The notes beneath the pieces were generated by a model, which saw only the letters and a list, made by a program, of their open reading frames with translations, made no database searches and had not been told where the DNA came from. The translations under genes and the position numbers were made by a program. Shown one piece after another: positions 34,487 to 43,885 of a DNA stretch of 64,000 nucleotides. Within the stretch, counting starts at the first letter, position 1, and the number at the start of each line of letters is the position of its first letter. Source of the stretch: Pseudoxanthomonas indica. Its GTDB lineage: Bacteria > Pseudomonadota > Gammaproteobacteria > Xanthomonadales > Xanthomonadaceae. Location: the NCBI RefSeq assembly GCF_900167565.1, contig NZ_FUZV01000001.1, positions 868,001-932,000 on the forward strand. The letters are read 5' to 3'.

Positions 34487-37400
34487 ATGCACAAGACTTC
34501 GCATCTGCGTCTCCTCCGATGCTTGATTCTGGCAGGCGCAGCCCTCTTCTCCAGCCACGCATTCTGTTGGCATCCCGAGTCCAACCTTGTGCTGTCCAGG
34601 GATGAAGCAGAATGGCGGCGTTCACATCCGATCATTCGGGTTGGCGTGTTCGCGGGTGACCACATGCCTTTTGAAGCGTGGCGAGGTGGTCAACCAGACG
34701 GCATGGCGGTTGACTACGCTCGCATGCTCGCCGGAAGAGCGGGCATGCAACTCGAGTTCCATCCCTATGCCAACTGGAATACCGCTTCACTTGGATCAGA
34801 CCCGGCAGCCAGATTCGACCTACTCTTGACGCAGCCGGTGAGGCCCGACCGCATGGGCAGATTCCTCATGCTTCGTCCGTATGCTTTCACCGCTCCTGCC
34901 GTCATCATGCGAAGCAGTGTGCGTACGAAGGTCGGCAAGGTCGACCTGAGTCGGGCGACCATCGTGGTGGAGCGACGATTCAGCATCCAGGCGAGGGAAG
35001 TTCAAGCCGAGTTGCCTGAGGCCAGACTCGTCTTTGCCGATCAGGCCGACGACGCCATGAGTATGGTGGCGAGCGGAGCAGTCGATGCGTATGTCGTTCC
35101 CACTTGGGTCAGGGCGCGGGCACTGGTAAGCCGTCGTCCAACGCCTGATCTGATGTTACGAGGCGACATCCAGCTGCCTGTCTACGGAATCGCACCGGCC
35201 GTCAGACGTGACTTGCCTCTACTCGCGCAGATCCTGAAGCGTTCGGAATCCAGCATCAGTGTCCGCGAGCTTGACGAACTGCGTGCACGCTGGGGCGCTG
35301 ATGATGCCAGCCGACTGGCCGTTTCCCGAAAGAAGTTCTCCAAACAGGAATCCGGGGTCCTGCAAAGCCTTTCTGTTCTTAGGATTGGCTATGAGGTTGA
35401 CCGTTATCCGTATTCCTTCAACAACAACGTTGGGCAGTTCGACGGCATTGCGGCCGATTACCTTCGCATTCTCCAGACAGAACTCGACCTCAAGCTCCAG
35501 TTTGTGCCTGCAAAGGACTGGACTGACCTCCAACGTATGGTCACGGCAGGGCGAGTCGACGTCATCGTGGCCGGAACATCCAACGACTTCAGTCCCGAAG
35601 TTGTGCGTTTCAGCCAGCCCTACGAGTATTTCCCGGAGGTGATTGTGACGCGGCTTCGCGGTCCAGCAGTTGTGTCGGCGACCGACCTCGCCGGCCAGGT
35701 GGTTGCCGTGCGCTCGGAGACTGGCGTCGTGGAGCTTCTTCGTGCCCAGTTCGAGGATAGCCACATAGTTCCGGTTCCCAGCAATGAAGCTGGGCTGGAG
35801 CTGGTCGATCAAGGAAGGGCGGCAGCGTTTGTCGGAACGCTTCCGGCGATTGACGCGTTGATACGGAATCGATATGCGGGGCAGCTCCACATCGTGGGAC
35901 CAGCGGGGTTCGACCAGGATCTGGCCTTTGGCGTTCGTACAGATTACGAAAGATTGCTCCCACTTTTCGACGACGTTCTGGCGTCAATGCAGGAGCGTGA
36001 CAAGCAAGCCATCCGCGCTCGCTGGTTGACCTCGCAGTATCAGTATGGAGTATCCCTGCGATGGGTAGCTGCCATCACTGCAGGAGCGATCCTTGTCCTT
36101 GGCACCATCTTGTTTGCATACTTCCGCTTGCGCAGTGCAGTGCGCGCCCAGCAGGTGGCCGAACGCGGCCTGGCAAATCAGCTGGCTTTTCAGCAGGCGC
36201 TGCTGGAAACGATACCCTACGCGGTGTTCGTCAAAGACAGCGAAGGCAAGTACCTGGCAGTCAATCGTGCGTATGAATGTCAAGTTGGTTCCCCGCGGTC
36301 GGACCTCCTCGGCAGAACCATGGTCGAAACGCGCCACCTTCCCCTGCATGACATTGACGATCTGTTCGCCATAGAGAACAGCGTGATGGCCAAAGGCGAA
36401 AGCATTCGACGGGAATTGCGCCTTCCCGACGCCACGAACGGCCACCTCCGAACCATGATCCTGTGGATGCATCCATTCAGAGAGTCAATGTTGCACGGCG
36501 TTTCACTTCTCGGCACGCTCGTCGACGTCACCGAGATACGGGAAGCCGAGGCGCGCGCTCGCACTTCCGAGCAACGGTTGACGGATATTACGTCGGCCAT
36601 GCCAGGAACGGTCTTTCAGATCCGACAGGATCATAACCAGAGAGTGGAGTTCACGTACCTTGCAGGAGACGTGGAAGGCTTGCTGGGCACTCATGCAGAT
36701 CGGTTACTGGGAGACCAGGCACACTTCCTTGCCAAGGTCCATGAGGATGACAGGCCTGCTTTCGTCGAGGCGCTTTACCGGTCCTATCATGAGATGAAGC
36801 CATGGGGACCTTTGGATATGCGTTTCCAGGTTCGCGAGGATTGGCGATGGCTGCGTGCGGAGGGCGGCCAACCCCGAGCCCTGCCGGACTACGGCGTGGA
36901 ATGGAGCGGCTACTGGATCGACACCACGCAAGCGCACCTGCAAGCGGAAGCCTTGCTGGTAGCCAAGGCACAGGCAGAAGCCGCTGCCTCGGCAAAGTCC
37001 GCCTTCCTGGCTACGATGAGCCACGAGATACGTACGCCCATGGCTGGCGTTCTCGGCCTCGTGGAACTGATGGGCCGAACGCCCCTGGACCGCGAGCAGA
37101 AGCAGATGCTCGATATGGCAAATGACTCAGCGCAGGCAATGCTGCAGATTCTTGACGACATACTGGACTACTCCCGGATAGAAGCGGGTCGCCTGAGCAT
37201 CACCCACGCGGCATTCGATCCGCGCACGCTTCTGGACAGCGTCGCCGGGCTGTTCTCGGCCAAGGTCAGGGAAAAGTCACTGAAGCTCTACCTGGTAAGT
37301 GACTGGCGAGTAGCAGGTCAATTGATGGGGGATTCAGTTCGAATCCGCCAGATACTGACCAACCTGATCAGCAATGCCGTCAAGTTCACCGAACAGGGCA

Positions 37401-38848
37401 GCATTACTGTGACCATGTCCCTGGTGGACCACAAGCGAACGAATCAGGTGATTTCGTTTGCAGTCGAGGATACAGGTATCGGCATTGAGCGCGAGAGCCT
37501 CAAACGGCTATTTCAGCCTTTTGTGCAGGCCGAGCAGTCGACGACCCGGCGATTTGGCGGAACCGGCTTGGGCTTGGCGATCAGCCGGCGACTAGCCTCC
37601 CTGATGGGTGGTGATCTCGTACTGGAGAGCACTCCACATCTAGGTACCCGAGCCACCTTCGCGCTCTCTTTTGAAGTGGCCGAGCCGCTGCTCGCCTCGG
37701 ATCAGACCAATGGCAGGCTGGTCTGGCTCGGCTGCGGCAATCCGAAGCGTGTGCCCGAACTGTCGAACTCCCTGTCTGCGCTGGGATTCACAGTGATCGA
37801 AAGCATCGACGGTTCCTGTGTAGGCGAGTTCGACGATCTTGCCCTCATTGTTGTTGATGCCGATGTCGCCGAAGCGTACAAGGTGAGGGAAGCCAACGTT
37901 CCCGTCATTCTCATCGATGAAAGCCTGGCGGGATCGCAGATGGAAGTGACTTCGGACGGCGTTCTCCTGGCCTGCAATCCCGTGCTTTGGCACGTGCTTG
38001 GTGACGCTTGCATGACCGCAATGGGTAGGCGCGAAGTGACGGTACCAATGTCTGCCCCACTCCCGGATCATGGCTGGAAAGGCATGATTCTGGTTGCCGA
38101 GGACCATCCTACTAACCGCGCCGTCATTGCCCGTCAGCTTGAGGCGATGGGCTACGATTACTCGCTGGTCGAGGATGGCCAACAGGCGTTGGACGCCATG
38201 GCTGCAATCGACTTTGATTTGCTGATCACCGACTGCCACATGCCTTATCTGGATGGGTATGCCTTGACCCGCCGCATTCGCGGACGGGAGTCACGGGAGG
38301 GTCATCTTCCGATCATTGCCCTGTCCGCCAGCGCACTTCCGGAGCAAGTGCAGCGGTGCGTCGACGCTGGCATGGATGCCTTTCTTGCCAAGCCCGTGCA
38401 GTTCGAACAGTTGAAAGAGAAGCTTGAGCATTTTCTGCCACGCTCTGTGGGTTGCTACGCGCTGTTCGAGCAGTCAGTCGGCGCCCCCCCCGAAGCAGAA
38501 GACTTGGACAAACCTTCGCAAATGATGGCTTTGTCTCAAGCATCCAACCCGATTGCTCAACTGTGTCGTGATTTCGGCAGTCAGAAGGCGGGAAGGGATC
38601 TTGCAAGGCAGTTAATTCTGACCACACATGAAGATCTGAAAATGCTGTCTGCCCTGCCCTTCAGTGCAGGCCAAGCCCGCCGTGACTTGCTTCACCGTAT
38701 CGAAGGGGCCCTGCGAATCGTGAAGCTTCCCGAGGTGGAACCCATGGTGCCCGTACTGTTTCAGGATTCCTCTGCGCGTGAGGACCAAATCAGGAAACGA
38801 CTCATGCGGCTCGAAGGATTCCTTTCCAGCTACGAAGCAGATCACTGA
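34487..38848 (+). CDS. BvgS/EvgS-type hybrid sensor kinase
   Basis: A 1453-residue phosphorelay kinase. A signal anchor (about 1-30) is followed by two periplasmic SBP_bac_3 (venus flytrap) domains (about 48-270 and 295-515), a transmembrane helix (about 527-548), two PAS-type domains (about 580-690 and 700-810), HisKA with His846 in MSHEIRTPM, HATPase with NLISNAVKFTEQ, a degenerate receiver-like segment (about 1070-1190), a receiver with Asp1249 (LITDCHMP) and a C-terminal Hpt with His1403 (LLHRIEGAL). This is the tripartite phosphorelay of BvgS and EvgS. ATG 34487 has AGGG 9 nt upstream. It should signal to the RcsB-like regulator at 33017. Confidence 0.94.
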   Translation: MHKTSHLRLLRCLILAGAALFSSHAFCWHPESNLVLSRDEAEWRRSHPIIRVGVFAGDHMPFEAWRGGQPDGMAVDYARMLAGRAGMQLEFHPYANWNTASLGSDPAARFDLLLTQPVRPDRMGRFLMLRPYAFTAPAVIMRSSVRTKVGKVDLSRATIVVERRFSIQAREVQAELPEARLVFADQADDAMSMVASGAVDAYVVPTWVRARALVSRRPTPDLMLRGDIQLPVYGIAPAVRRDLPLLAQILKRSESSISVRELDELRARWGADDASRLAVSRKKFSKQESGVLQSLSVLRIGYEVDRYPYSFNNNVGQFDGIAADYLRILQTELDLKLQFVPAKDWTDLQRMVTAGRVDVIVAGTSNDFSPEVVRFSQPYEYFPEVIVTRLRGPAVVSATDLAGQVVAVRSETGVVELLRAQFEDSHIVPVPSNEAGLELVDQGRAAAFVGTLPAIDALIRNRYAGQLHIVGPAGFDQDLAFGVRTDYERLLPLFDDVLASMQERDKQAIRARWLTSQYQYGVSLRWVAAITAGAILVLGTILFAYFRLRSAVRAQQVAERGLANQLAFQQALLETIPYAVFVKDSEGKYLAVNRAYECQVGSPRSDLLGRTMVETRHLPLHDIDDLFAIENSVMAKGESIRRELRLPDATNGHLRTMILWMHPFRESMLHGVSLLGTLVDVTEIREAEARARTSEQRLTDITSAMPGTVFQIRQDHNQRVEFTYLAGDVEGLLGTHADRLLGDQAHFLAKVHEDDRPAFVEALYRSYHEMKPWGPLDMRFQVREDWRWLRAEGGQPRALPDYGVEWSGYWIDTTQAHLQAEALLVAKAQAEAAASAKSAFLATMSHEIRTPMAGVLGLVELMGRTPLDREQKQMLDMANDSAQAMLQILDDILDYSRIEAGRLSITHAAFDPRTLLDSVAGLFSAKVREKSLKLYLVSDWRVAGQLMGDSVRIRQILTNLISNAVKFTEQGSITVTMSLVDHKRTNQVISFAVEDTGIGIERESLKRLFQPFVQAEQSTTRRFGGTGLGLAISRRLASLMGGDLVLESTPHLGTRATFALSFEVAEPLLASDQTNGRLVWLGCGNPKRVPELSNSLSALGFTVIESIDGSCVGEFDDLALIVVDADVAEAYKVREANVPVILIDESLAGSQMEVTSDGVLLACNPVLWHVLGDACMTAMGRREVTVPMSAPLPDHGWKGMILVAEDHPTNRAVIARQLEAMGYDYSLVEDGQQALDAMAAIDFDLLITDCHMPYLDGYALTRRIRGRESREGHLPIIALSASALPEQVQRCVDAGMDAFLAKPVQFEQLKEKLEHFLPRSVGCYALFEQSVGAPPEAEDLDKPSQMMALSQASNPIAQLCRDFGSQKAGRDLARQLILTTHEDLKMLSALPFSAGQARRDLLHRIEGALRIVKLPEVEPMVPVLFQDSSAREDQIRKRLMRLEGFLSSYEADH

Positions 38849-38901
38849 CATATCTGACCAACCGGCGGAGTCTGGCCGGAGGCGGCGTACCGATGTTTTC
38901 G

Positions 38902-38915
38902 GAATCGTCCGATTC
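38902..38915. promoter_or_regulatory. Palindrome with GAATNNTCCGA upstream of AraC gene
   Basis: GAATCG-TC-CGATTC, a 6-bp inverted repeat with 2-bp spacer, containing GAATCGTCCGA. It lies 84 bp upstream of the AraC regulator start and is followed at 38929 by TTGAGGCGACT. Candidate site for the RcsB-like regulator. Confidence 0.5.
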
Positions 38916-38928
38916 AAAGGACTCACTT

Positions 38929-38939
38929 TTGAGGCGACT
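38929..38939. repeat. TTGAGGCGACT copy 2
   Basis: Second copy of the 11-mer found at 34291-34301, here 60 bp upstream of the AraC gene. Confidence 0.45.
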
Positions 38940-38998
38940 CTACCTGCCATTGGAATCGACAAATCGCATGACGAATCTGTCACGGCGATGGAGCAGGT

Positions 38999-39964
38999 AT
39001 GACACAGAAATGGTACTGGGCCGACCGCGGCCGCCTTGTTGAAATATTGCCGCGATCCACCCCGCTGCAATCAAAGTGCATTGGAATCTCGCGCATGGGC
39101 AGTCTGCGCGTCCAGGTGCAGCAGATTACCTTGGTGGCACAGTTGCGGGGAAAAAGTCGGGTCCAGGCGCTGGAGGGGCAGTTCCGTCTGCAGGCGGGTG
39201 ACTGGCTGGTGCTGGATCGGGACTCGCGGCCGACCATCCAGACGGGCGCAACCGGGCTCTGCGTCGGCCTGAGCATCTGCGCCAGCGACCTTCAAGCCGC
39301 CAGCGGCGACTCGACTCGACCGCTCTACGTTGGCCGGGGAACGCTCGCTCCCGAAGAACGGCGCATGGTCATGCGCTTGTGGCGGCAGGCAATGGAGGCT
39401 GCATTCTCATCGCAGGATGGGCGCGGCCTCGATACGAGCAACTTGCTGGACTACTTCAGCGAATTGCAGCGGGACATCCATCGCGATGCGGGACGCTGCC
39501 CGGGCCGCACCAAGGCGCATCGCCAGCAGGTCTTCAGCCGTTTGCAGCGGACTCGCCTGTTCATGGAAGGCCATCGGGGTCAGCTCGTACGGAGCTCCGA
39601 ACTAGCTTCACTGGCGAGCCTTTCGGCATGCTACTACTCGCGCACATTCACTGCGGTGTATGGCGAGCGGCCCCAGGCTACGGCAGCACGGATACGATTG
39701 GAATACGCCGCTGAATTGCTGGTCATGACGGCGGATCCTGTCGCCAGCGTGGCGCTGGCTGCAGGGTTCGAGAACTGCTGCAGTTTCGCACGGGCGTTTC
39801 GAGCGAACTTCGGAATGACGGCTTCGCGGTTTCGTCTGGAAAACACGCGAAGCCCGCAAGGCGCCATGCGCCGACGCACGCTAAGGCCGGACAGCCTGCT
39901 GGTCGGCATGGCCTCATCGTCGCAGGCGCGCAGCGACGTTGCACACCCGAACGACGGACGCTAG
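38999..39964 (+). CDS. AraC family transcriptional regulator
   Basis: A 321-residue regulator with an N-terminal cupin-like sensing part (LEGQFRLQAGDWLVLDRDSRP) and a C-terminal AraC-type DNA-binding domain: SELASLASLSACYYSRTFTA as first HTH and VASVALAAGFENCCSFARAF as second, then FGMTASRFR. GGAGCAGGT precedes the ATG. It ends 3 nt before the prpF stop codon (convergent). It may be controlled together with the hybrid kinase through the shared GAATNNTCCGA and TTGAGGCGACT elements. Base composition returns to the higher GC level within this gene. Confidence 0.88.
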   Translation: MTQKWYWADRGRLVEILPRSTPLQSKCIGISRMGSLRVQVQQITLVAQLRGKSRVQALEGQFRLQAGDWLVLDRDSRPTIQTGATGLCVGLSICASDLQAASGDSTRPLYVGRGTLAPEERRMVMRLWRQAMEAAFSSQDGRGLDTSNLLDYFSELQRDIHRDAGRCPGRTKAHRQQVFSRLQRTRLFMEGHRGQLVRSSELASLASLSACYYSRTFTAVYGERPQATAARIRLEYAAELLVMTADPVASVALAAGFENCCSFARAFRANFGMTASRFRLENTRSPQGAMRRRTLRPDSLLVGMASSSQARSDVAHPNDGR

Positions 39965-39967
39965 GCC

Positions 39968-41170
39968 TCAAGCCGAATCCAGCGTCTCCGCGGGAACACG
40001 CACGTTTCCTTCCATCAGGATGCGCGCACTGCGGCTCATGATGGCTTTGCTGACGCGCCACTGTCCGTCGTTCAGTTGAGCCTCCGCGCCCACGCGCAGT
40101 GTCCCGGAGGGATGTCCGAAACGCACGGCCTGTCGCTCGCCGCCACCGGCGGCGATGTTGACCAGGGTGCCGGGAATGGCGGCCGCTGTGCCGATGGCCA
40201 CGGCGGCGGTTCCCATCATGGCGTGATGAAGTTTGCCCATCGATAGCGCACGTACGCGCAGGTCGATATCCGATGCTGCCACTTCCTTTCCGCTGGATGC
40301 CCGGTAGGGCGCGGGAGGTGCGACGAAGGCAATCTTGGGCGTGTGCTGTCGTCGCGCCGCCTCGGCCGGATGATCAATGAGACCCATGCGGACTGCCCCG
40401 CTTGCACGAATCAGTTCGAAGCGGGTCAATGCTGCGGGGTCCCCATTGATGTCCTCCTGCAGCTCACTGCCGGAGTAGCCCAAATCTTCCGCATTGAGGA
40501 AGATGGTCGGAATCCCCGCATTGATCATCGTGACGCGGAAACTGCCTACGCCAGGCACGTCCAGCGTATCGACCACGTTGCCTGTCGGAAACATCGCGCC
40601 GGCGCTGTCACCCTCCCCTTCGTCCGCGGGGTCGAGGAACTCCAGTTGCACTTCCGCGGCGGGAAACGTCACCCCGTCCAGTTCGAAATCACCGGACTCC
40701 TGGACTTGTCCGCCCTTCATCGGAACATGGGCAACAATGGTCTTGCCGATGTTGGCCTGCCAGATTCGGACCGTGCAGTGCCCCTCAAGCGGAACTCCGG
40801 CCGGGTCGACCAAGCCGCCGGCAATGGCGAAAGATCCCACGGCTGCCGACAGGTTGCCGCAGTTGCCCGACCAGTCCACAAACGCCGTGTCGATGGAGAC
40901 CTGTCCAAAAAGATAGTCCACATCGTGATCGGCACGCAGGCTCGGCGAGACGATCACCACTTTGCTGGTACTGGAAGTCGCGCCTCCCATGCCATCAATC
41001 TGCTTGCCATAAGGGTCCGGACTGCCGATGACCCGCAGCAACAAGGCGTCACGAAGTGCGCCGGGTTCCTGCGCCTGTTCGGGGAGATCCTGCAGGCGAA
41101 AGAACACGCCCTTGCTGGTACCGCCCCGCATGTAGGTGGCGGGTACGCGAAGTTGAGGCAGACGCGTCAT
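39968..41170 (-). CDS. prpF: 2-methylaconitate cis-trans isomerase PrpF
   Basis: A 400-residue protein of the PrpF/DUF453 isomerase family, which converts the trans-2-methylaconitate produced by AcnD to the cis isomer. The N-terminal MRGGTSKGVFF block and the SGNCGNLSAAVG catalytic-cysteine block are both clear. It is the last gene of the prpB-prpC-acnD-prpF run, 23 nt after acnD. Its presence with acnD replaces PrpD in this type of methylcitrate cycle. Confidence 0.95.
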   Translation of the reverse strand: MTRLPQLRVPATYMRGGTSKGVFFRLQDLPEQAQEPGALRDALLLRVIGSPDPYGKQIDGMGGATSSTSKVVIVSPSLRADHDVDYLFGQVSIDTAFVDWSGNCGNLSAAVGSFAIAGGLVDPAGVPLEGHCTVRIWQANIGKTIVAHVPMKGGQVQESGDFELDGVTFPAAEVQLEFLDPADEGEGDSAGAMFPTGNVVDTLDVPGVGSFRVTMINAGIPTIFLNAEDLGYSGSELQEDINGDPAALTRFELIRASGAVRMGLIDHPAEAARRQHTPKIAFVAPPAPYRASSGKEVAASDIDLRVRALSMGKLHHAMMGTAAVAIGTAAAIPGTLVNIAAGGGERQAVRFGHPSGTLRVGAEAQLNDGQWRVSKAIMSRSARILMEGNVRVPAETLDSA

Positions 41171-41193
41171 GACAGATTTCCGTGCACGGCCGA

Positions 41194-43806
41194 TTACGCC
41201 GCCTGTGAGGAGGATTCCAGGAAGTCCTGCGCGAAGCGCTGCAGGACTCCTCCGGCTTCGTAGATGGATACTTCTTCGTCGCTGTCCAGGCGACAGGTGA
41301 CGGGGACTTCCAAGCGGCTGCCATCGCGTCGAAGAATGACCAGTTCCAGGTCGGCGCGCGGCGTGCGTGCGCCCAGAACGTCGAAGGTCTCCGTACCGTC
41401 AATGCCCAGAGTGCTGCGCGTGGTGCCCGGCTTGAACTCCAGCGGCAACACGCCCATGCCGATCAGGTTGGTGCGGTGGATGCGTTCGAAGCCCTCGGCG
41501 ACGATGGCCTCCACACCCGCCAATCGCACACCCTTTGCCGCCCAGTCACGCGAGGAACCTTGGCCATAGTCTGCCCCGGCGACAATCAAGAGAGGCTGCT
41601 TGCGTTCCATGTAGAGTTCAATCGCCTCCCACATGCGCATCACCAGGCCCTCCGGCTCGACGCGCGCGAGCGAACCCTGCTTCACGCTGCCGTCCGGATT
41701 GCGCACCATTTCATTGAACAGCTTCGGGTTGGCGAAGGTGGCGCGTTGCGCGGTCAGGTGATCGCCGCGGTGGGTGGCATAGGAGTTGAAGTCTTCCTCC
41801 GGCAAACCCATCTTGGCCAGGTACTCGCCTGCGGCACTACCGGGCAAGATCGCGTTCGAAGGAGACAGGTGATCGGTAGTGATGTTGTCACCCAGCACCG
41901 CAAGCGCGCGCATCCCCCGCAGGGTCCGCTCGCCCGCAAGCGCGCCTTCCCAATACGGCGGGCGACGTATGTAGGTACTCTGCGGGCGCCAGGCATACAG
42001 GGGTTCGACCCGCGCACCAGTTTCCACGCGCACGTTGAACATCGGGTTGTAGATGCGACGGAACTGATCGGGCTTGACCGCTGCCTTGACCACCGCATCA
42101 ATCTCGGCATCGCTGGGCCAGATATCCTTCAGGCGGATTTCGCGTCCCTGGTGAACGCCCAGCACATCCTTCTCGATGTCGAAACGGATGGTGCCGGCAA
42201 TCGCGTAGGCCACCACCAACGGCGGCGAAGCCAGGAATGCCTGCTTGGCATAGGGATGGATACGCCCATCGAAGTTGCGATTGCCTGACAGCACGGCGGT
42301 GGCATAGAGATCGCGATCAATGATTTCCTGCTGGATGGCAGGGTCCAACGCTCCCGACATCCCGTTGCAGGTTGTGCAGGCAAACGCCACGACGCCGAAC
42401 CCCAGTTGTTCGAGCTCACTGGTTAGTTGCGCCTCATCCAGGTACAGCGCGACGGCCTTGGACCCGGGAGCCAGGGACGACTTGACCCAAGGCTTGCGCG
42501 TCAGCCCCGCGCGATTGGCGTTGCGCGCCAGCAAGCCAGCGGCGATGACATTGCGGGGATTGCTGGTATTGGTGCAACTGGTTATGGCGGCGATGACCAC
42601 GGCGCCGTCAGGCATCAGGCCGTCGGCCTCCTGCTGACGGGCTGCTTCAAGGTTGCCGGCAATGCCCTTCTCCGCCAGATCGGCGGTCGCCACACGTGCG
42701 TGCGGATTAGAAGGGCCCGCCATGTTGCGCCCCACGCTGCTCAAGTCGAAATGCAGACTGCGCTCGTACTTCGCGCCTTCCAGCGCTGATGCCCACAGTC
42801 CCGTGGTTTTGGCGTAGTGCTCCACCAACTGCACCTGCTGTTCTTCACGACCGGTCAGGCGCAGATAGTCCAGGGTCTGTTGATCGATGAAGAACATCGC
42901 CGCCGTGGCGCCATACTCCGGCGCCATGTTGGAAATCGTGGCCCGGTCACCCAGGGTAAGCGCCGCCGCGCCCTCGCCGCGAAACTCCAGATAGGCGCCC
43001 ACCACCTTCTGCTTGCGAAGGAACTCGGTCAGCGCCAGGACGATGTCGGTTGCGGTGATGCCGGGCTGCGGTTTTCCTGTCAACTCGACGCCGACGATGT
43101 CGGGCAACCGCATCCAGGACGCGCGTCCGAGCATCACGTTCTCCGCCTCCAGCCCACCCACGCCGATGGCGATCACGCCCAGCGCGTCAACATGCGGCGT
43201 ATGGCTGTCGGTGCCCACGCAGGTGTCGGGGAAGGCGACGCCCTGCCGTACCTGGATCACCGGCGACATCTTCTCCAGGTTAATCTGGTGCATGATGCCG
43301 TTGCCTGGCGGAATGACCTCCATGTTCTCGAAGGCATGTCGCGTCCACTCGATGAAATGGAAGCGGTCTTCGTTGCGCCGGTCTTCGATCGCGCGGTTCT
43401 TGGCGAACGCATCGGGATCGTAGCCGCCACATTCCACGGCCAGCGAGTGATCGACGATCAACTGCACCGGCACGACTGGATTGACCTGCGCCGGGTCACC
43501 ACCCTGATCGGCGATGGCATCGCGCAAACCTGCCAGATCCACGAGCGCGGTCTGCCCCAGGATGTCGTGGCATACCACGCGCGCCGGAAACCAGGGGAAG
43601 TCCAGGTCGCGTTTGCGTTCGATCAGCTGCAGCAAGGCGGCATCGAGCATGACCGGGTCGCAACGGCGCACCAGGTTCTCCGCCAGCACACGCGAGGTGT
43701 AGGGCAAGGCGTCGTAGGCGCCGGGCGCGAGTGCTTCGACAGCGGCACGCGCGTCGAAGTAGTCCAGAGACGTATCCGGCAGGGGTTTTCGGTATTGGGT
43801 ATTCAT
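41194..43806 (-). CDS. acnD: Fe/S-dependent 2-methylisocitrate dehydratase AcnD
   Basis: An 870-residue aconitase-family enzyme dehydrating 2-methylcitrate in the AcnD/PrpF variant of the methylcitrate cycle. The 4Fe-4S ligands are Cys411 (ITSCTNTSNP), Cys477 and Cys480 (FACTTCNGMSG), and the substrate-binding GTDSH block is present near residue 200. The frame is open to 44013, but the ATG at 43806 (MNTQYRKPLPDTSL) gives the family's usual N-terminus. It sits between prpC and prpF. The locus choice is acnD rather than aconitase A because of the prpF partner. Confidence 0.95.
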   Translation of the reverse strand: MNTQYRKPLPDTSLDYFDARAAVEALAPGAYDALPYTSRVLAENLVRRCDPVMLDAALLQLIERKRDLDFPWFPARVVCHDILGQTALVDLAGLRDAIADQGGDPAQVNPVVPVQLIVDHSLAVECGGYDPDAFAKNRAIEDRRNEDRFHFIEWTRHAFENMEVIPPGNGIMHQINLEKMSPVIQVRQGVAFPDTCVGTDSHTPHVDALGVIAIGVGGLEAENVMLGRASWMRLPDIVGVELTGKPQPGITATDIVLALTEFLRKQKVVGAYLEFRGEGAAALTLGDRATISNMAPEYGATAAMFFIDQQTLDYLRLTGREEQQVQLVEHYAKTTGLWASALEGAKYERSLHFDLSSVGRNMAGPSNPHARVATADLAEKGIAGNLEAARQQEADGLMPDGAVVIAAITSCTNTSNPRNVIAAGLLARNANRAGLTRKPWVKSSLAPGSKAVALYLDEAQLTSELEQLGFGVVAFACTTCNGMSGALDPAIQQEIIDRDLYATAVLSGNRNFDGRIHPYAKQAFLASPPLVVAYAIAGTIRFDIEKDVLGVHQGREIRLKDIWPSDAEIDAVVKAAVKPDQFRRIYNPMFNVRVETGARVEPLYAWRPQSTYIRRPPYWEGALAGERTLRGMRALAVLGDNITTDHLSPSNAILPGSAAGEYLAKMGLPEEDFNSYATHRGDHLTAQRATFANPKLFNEMVRNPDGSVKQGSLARVEPEGLVMRMWEAIELYMERKQPLLIVAGADYGQGSSRDWAAKGVRLAGVEAIVAEGFERIHRTNLIGMGVLPLEFKPGTTRSTLGIDGTETFDVLGARTPRADLELVILRRDGSRLEVPVTCRLDSDEEVSIYEAGGVLQRFAQDFLESSSQAA

Positions 43807-43885
43807 GGCTGCGCGACGTGGTGCTGACGTGGGCGTGGCGAGAATCGGGAGCCGGCGGGACCGTATCCGGCCCCGCCAGAACGGT

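Noticed and set aside
39968..43806. A missing or broken prpD in the methylcitrate locus
   Set aside because: The acnD-prpF pair replaces prpD in this known variant of the pathway, so nothing is lost.
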